Shown here piece by piece: positions 61,700-64,000 of a DNA stretch of 64,000 bases. The notes beneath the pieces are model-generated. The model was not told the DNA's origin. It searched no databases and was given only the letters and a program-made list of their open reading frames with translations. The DNA is from HGM11412 sp045536025. GTDB taxonomy: Bacteria; Bacillota; Clostridia; Christensenellales; Borkfalkiaceae. Positions within the stretch are counted from its first letter, which is position 1, and each line of letters starts with the position of its first letter. A program made the position numbers and the translations under genes. The stretch spans positions 1 to 64,000 of the forward strand of contig JAZSMT010000029.1 in the NCBI GenBank assembly GCA_045536025.1. The letters run 5' to 3'.

Positions 61700-63439
61700 T
61701 CAGTTACCCTCCCCCGTTTGTTTATTTTGCGAGGTGTAAACCTCGGTGTAAATCTCGTTTTTGTATAACAGCTCGTCGTGCGTACCAACGGCGTTAACTT
61801 TTCCGCCGTCAAGTATTATAATTTTATCCGCGTCTTCAACGGACGCTACGCGTTGAGCTATAATAATTTTAGTGGTGTTTGGAAGTTCTTCTTTAAACGC
61901 CTTTCGAAGTAGTGCGTCTGTTTTCATATCTACTGCCGAGGTAGAGTCGTCAAGAATTAAAATCTTGGGGTTTTTAAGTATAGCCCTTGCAATACAAAGC
62001 CTTTGCTTTTGTCCGCCAGACACGTTAGCTCCACCCTGCTCGATAAAGGTATCGTAACCGTCTTTAAACGAAGAAACGAAATCGTGCGCTTGCGCTATTT
62101 TACAAGCGGAAACAAGCTCCTCGTCGGTTGCGTTAAGATTGCCCCACCTTAAATTTTCTTTAACTGTGCCAGAGAATAATACGTTCTTTTGAAGAACAAC
62201 GGCTACTTGGTCGCGGAGGGTTTCCATATCGTATTCTCTAACGTCAACACCGCCTACCTTAACGCTACCATCCGTAACGTCATAAAGGCGTGAAATTAAC
62301 GATATTAGCGTAGATTTTGACGAGCCTGTTCCACCTATAATACCTACCGTTTCGCCAGATTTTATATCTAAACTTACGTTTTCTAAAACGTTTCTTTCGG
62401 CAGTTTTAGAATACCTAAACGACACGTTTTCAAATGAAACAGAGCCGTCTTTAACCTCCATTACGGGGTTTTCGGGGTTGTTTAAATCACTCTCTTCAGC
62501 GATAACTTCTTCAATACGCCTTGCAGATTCCGCCGATAAGGTAAGCATAACGAATATCATAGAAAGCATTTGAAGTGACATGAGTATTTGAAGTGAATAC
62601 GTGAGCATGCTTTGAAGGCTAAATACCGATAAACCTTCCGTTCTTTGTAGTATTAAGTGCGAGCCAAGCATTGCTATTGCAATAAGCGCAAACTGTAAGC
62701 AAAAACTCATAATCGGGCCGTTTAAAGCAAGTATTCTTTCAGCTTTTGTAAAGTCTTTACAAAGTTCGCCAGAAACGCTATTAAATTTTTCAGTTTCAAA
62801 ATCTTCTCTAACGTACGCTTTTACAACGCGCATACCTTTAACGTTTTCTTGGATAGATTCGTTTAATTTATCGTAACGCCTAAACACCTTTTTGAAAATA
62901 GGCATTGCGTTTTTGGTAATAAGTATTATGCCGAACGCTAATATAGGTGCTGATACGAAGAAGATAACAGGGAGCGTTGAGTTAATTGAAAAACTCATAA
63001 TAATTGAGAATATGAGCATAAGTGGGCTACGAATTGCCGTACGAATAAGCATCATAAAACTCATTTGAACGTTAGTAACGTCGGTTGTAAGCCTTGTTAC
63101 GAGTGATGACGAACTAAATTTATCTATATTAGAAAAAGAAAATTTTTGAACGTTTTTAAACATATCGTAGCGTAAGTTTTTTGCAAAACCTGTTGAAGCT
63201 TTAGCGCAAAGCTTACCTGCAAACATACCCGCAAATAACGATACGAAAGCAACGCCTATCATAAGTAGGCCGTATTTTATCATACCGTTTATATCGCCAG
63301 AGGTTATGCACCCACCAAACCAGGAAATAATTAGTGGTAGCATTACCTCCATAGCAACCTCAACCACCATAAGCAAAGGTGTTAAAATTGCTTCTATTTT
63401 AAACTCTCTTAAACTTTTGAATAATCTTAAAATGCTCAT
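61700..63439 (-). CDS. Heterodimeric ABC exporter subunit, degenerate site half
   Basis: A 579-residue ABC exporter half with six membrane segments and an ATPase: Walker A GGTGSSKST, signature VSGGQKQR and Walker B ILILDDSTSAVD. Asp replaces the catalytic Glu, and the H-loop reads IIAQRVASV (His to Gln). This is the degenerate half of a heterodimer. There is no ribosome site before the ATG; the promoter -10 box ends six bases upstream, so the mRNA is probably leaderless. Confidence 0.93.
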   Translation of the reverse strand: MSILRLFKSLREFKIEAILTPLLMVVEVAMEVMLPLIISWFGGCITSGDINGMIKYGLLMIGVAFVSLFAGMFAGKLCAKASTGFAKNLRYDMFKNVQKFSFSNIDKFSSSSLVTRLTTDVTNVQMSFMMLIRTAIRSPLMLIFSIIMSFSINSTLPVIFFVSAPILAFGIILITKNAMPIFKKVFRRYDKLNESIQENVKGMRVVKAYVREDFETEKFNSVSGELCKDFTKAERILALNGPIMSFCLQFALIAIAMLGSHLILQRTEGLSVFSLQSMLTYSLQILMSLQMLSMIFVMLTLSAESARRIEEVIAEESDLNNPENPVMEVKDGSVSFENVSFRYSKTAERNVLENVSLDIKSGETVGIIGGTGSSKSTLISLISRLYDVTDGSVKVGGVDVREYDMETLRDQVAVVLQKNVLFSGTVKENLRWGNLNATDEELVSACKIAQAHDFVSSFKDGYDTFIEQGGANVSGGQKQRLCIARAILKNPKILILDDSTSAVDMKTDALLRKAFKEELPNTTKIIIAQRVASVEDADKIIILDGGKVNAVGTHDELLYKNEIYTEVYTSQNKQTGEGN

Positions 63440-63445
63440 AATGTT

Positions 63446-63474
63446 ATTTTATATTTTATAAAATAATTTGTCAA
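63446..63474 (-). promoter_or_regulatory. Promoter of the ABC exporter operon, predicting a leaderless mRNA
   Basis: Minus strand: -35 TTGACA (63469-63474), 17-bp spacer, -10 TAAAAT (63446-63451), then only six bases to the ATG. Confidence 0.7.
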
Positions 63475-63530
63475 TAATATGACTTTGCTTTTAATTTTTT
63501 TACAAAATTTTCACTTTTTTACAAGTTATG
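63475..63530. other. AT-rich spacer
   Basis: Nothing recognised between the exporter promoter and the repeat cluster. Confidence 0.4.
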
Positions 63531-63839
63531 CTAGGTTCGACAAGTGTTTAAATCAACTTATAAGCGCATATCGACGTAGTTTAAGCCCTTAGAAACAAGC
63601 AAGACAAGGCTCGCGAAAGTTATTAAAAAATAAAAAGCCTTTATCACAAGGTTGGTTAATTTTAGATAGCGTTTCAAACACGAGTAAGACAAGGCAAAGC
63701 CTACGTTAAAGTATATTCAACGGGTATTTTTATGCTAAAAAAACGCAAAATACAAGGCTCGCGAAGTTTACAAGGTGAGATAGACCTTGTTGGTCATCGA
63801 AGTTCAAAATTTTTATAATAAAAAGTTAATACAAAGCGA
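63531..63839. repeat. Fragments of the structured repeat family
   Basis: Several partial copies follow each other. GGTTCGACAAG is at 63534-63544. TTTAAGCCCTTAG with ACAAGCAAGACAAGGCTCG lies at about 63580-63613, identical in part to copy A. GTAAGACAAGGC is at 63684-63695. ACAAGGCTCGCGAAG is at 63752-63766. The core hairpin GATaGACC, TTGTT, GGTCATC is at about 63779-63798. No ORF with a ribosome site is present. Confidence 0.6.
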
Positions 63840-63968
63840 ATTTAAGCCATTAGTTGCGGTATTAGGCGAGGCTCGACAAGTTGGACGATTACAATAGACC
63901 TTTTTGGTCATTGTAAGTGTACAACGAAGTCAGAAACAAAGCATAATGCCGTAAATAATGGCTTAAAT
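63840..63968. repeat. Structured repeat, complete copy C
   Basis: A 129-bp copy with perfect 13-bp inverted ends, ATTTAAGCCATTA (63840-63852) and TAATGGCTTAAAT (63956-63968). Inside, GTTG/CAAC and ATTACAATaGACC/GGTCATTGTAA form a long central stem with a TTTTT loop. The right part GCCGTAAATAA is shared with copies A and B. Confidence 0.75.
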
Positions 63969-64000
63969 AAAAAAATTGCAAATAAAAATGCGGCAACTCC

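Noticed and set aside
63531..63968. CRISPR array or tandem repeat at the window end
   Set aside because: Copies differ in length and spacing and have inverted ends, unlike direct repeats with unique spacers.

Overview
The window looks like a chromosomal segment of a low-to-moderate GC, spore-forming, anaerobic Firmicute, probably an uncultured gut Clostridia lineage. The evidence is a full-length sporulation sigma factor of the SigK type, ribonuclease J, HemZ, NiaR, a glycine riboswitch, TTGACA/TATAAT promoters with 17-bp spacers, AGGAGG-type ribosome sites and encoded tRNA CCA ends. The genus cannot be fixed from the sequence alone. Most genes lie on the minus strand; only typA and an ABC importer operon read plus.

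Layout. 1-930: a six-tRNA operon (Pro, Met or Ile2, Asp, Phe, Thr, Tyr in transcription order) with its own promoter and terminator. 931-2670: an alanine/glycine:cation symporter behind a glycine riboswitch with a terminator platform. 2728-5610: typA and an EamA permease whose promoter predicts a leaderless mRNA. 5612-11357: a block bounded by imperfect inverted repeats. It holds a decayed large serine recombinase, the NAD operon (nadA, a nadB-nadC fusion, niaR, an HD hydrolase) and a run of about nine hairpins. 11352-15865: the deoD-deoB-deoA nucleoside salvage operon and thyA-folA. 15916-20972: rnjA, a tRNA-modification pair (TrmR-like, TrhP-like), sigK and an SDR gene. 21093-26620: valS, with a structured repeat in its 3'UTR, divergent from an SsuABC-like importer. 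26657-36444: a TPR protein, hslO, a methyltransferase, a membrane protein, then a glpA-like/FAD/DUF1667 set with a cation antiporter and an MgtC-like gene. 36634-41586: cysK, a sugar-phosphate transferase fused to an HpcH/HpaI-type aldolase behind tRNA-Gly, metA and metY. 41667-53089: pnp, rpsO, hemZ, an MBL hydrolase, rel, recJ, secF and secD. 53267-59392: a threonine operon (thrC-thrB fusion, ACT regulator, hom, asd, aspartate kinase). 59731-63439: a heterodimeric ABC exporter, followed by a gene-free end packed with copies of the same repeat seen after valS.

How the genes work together. Aspartate feeds two branches here: NAD (NadA, NadBC, NiaR) and homoserine/threonine/methionine (aspartate kinase, Asd, Hom, ThrCB, MetA, MetY, with CysK). 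Nucleotide salvage and dTMP/folate genes sit side by side. RNA turnover and modification genes (RNase J, PNPase, TrmR/TrhP) are dispersed.

The most unusual items are the sugar-transferase/aldolase fusion, the ThrC-ThrB fusion, and a repeat family of about 130 bp with covarying stems that sits between stop codon and terminator of two operons and is clustered at the window end. The inverted-repeat-bounded NAD block comes next.
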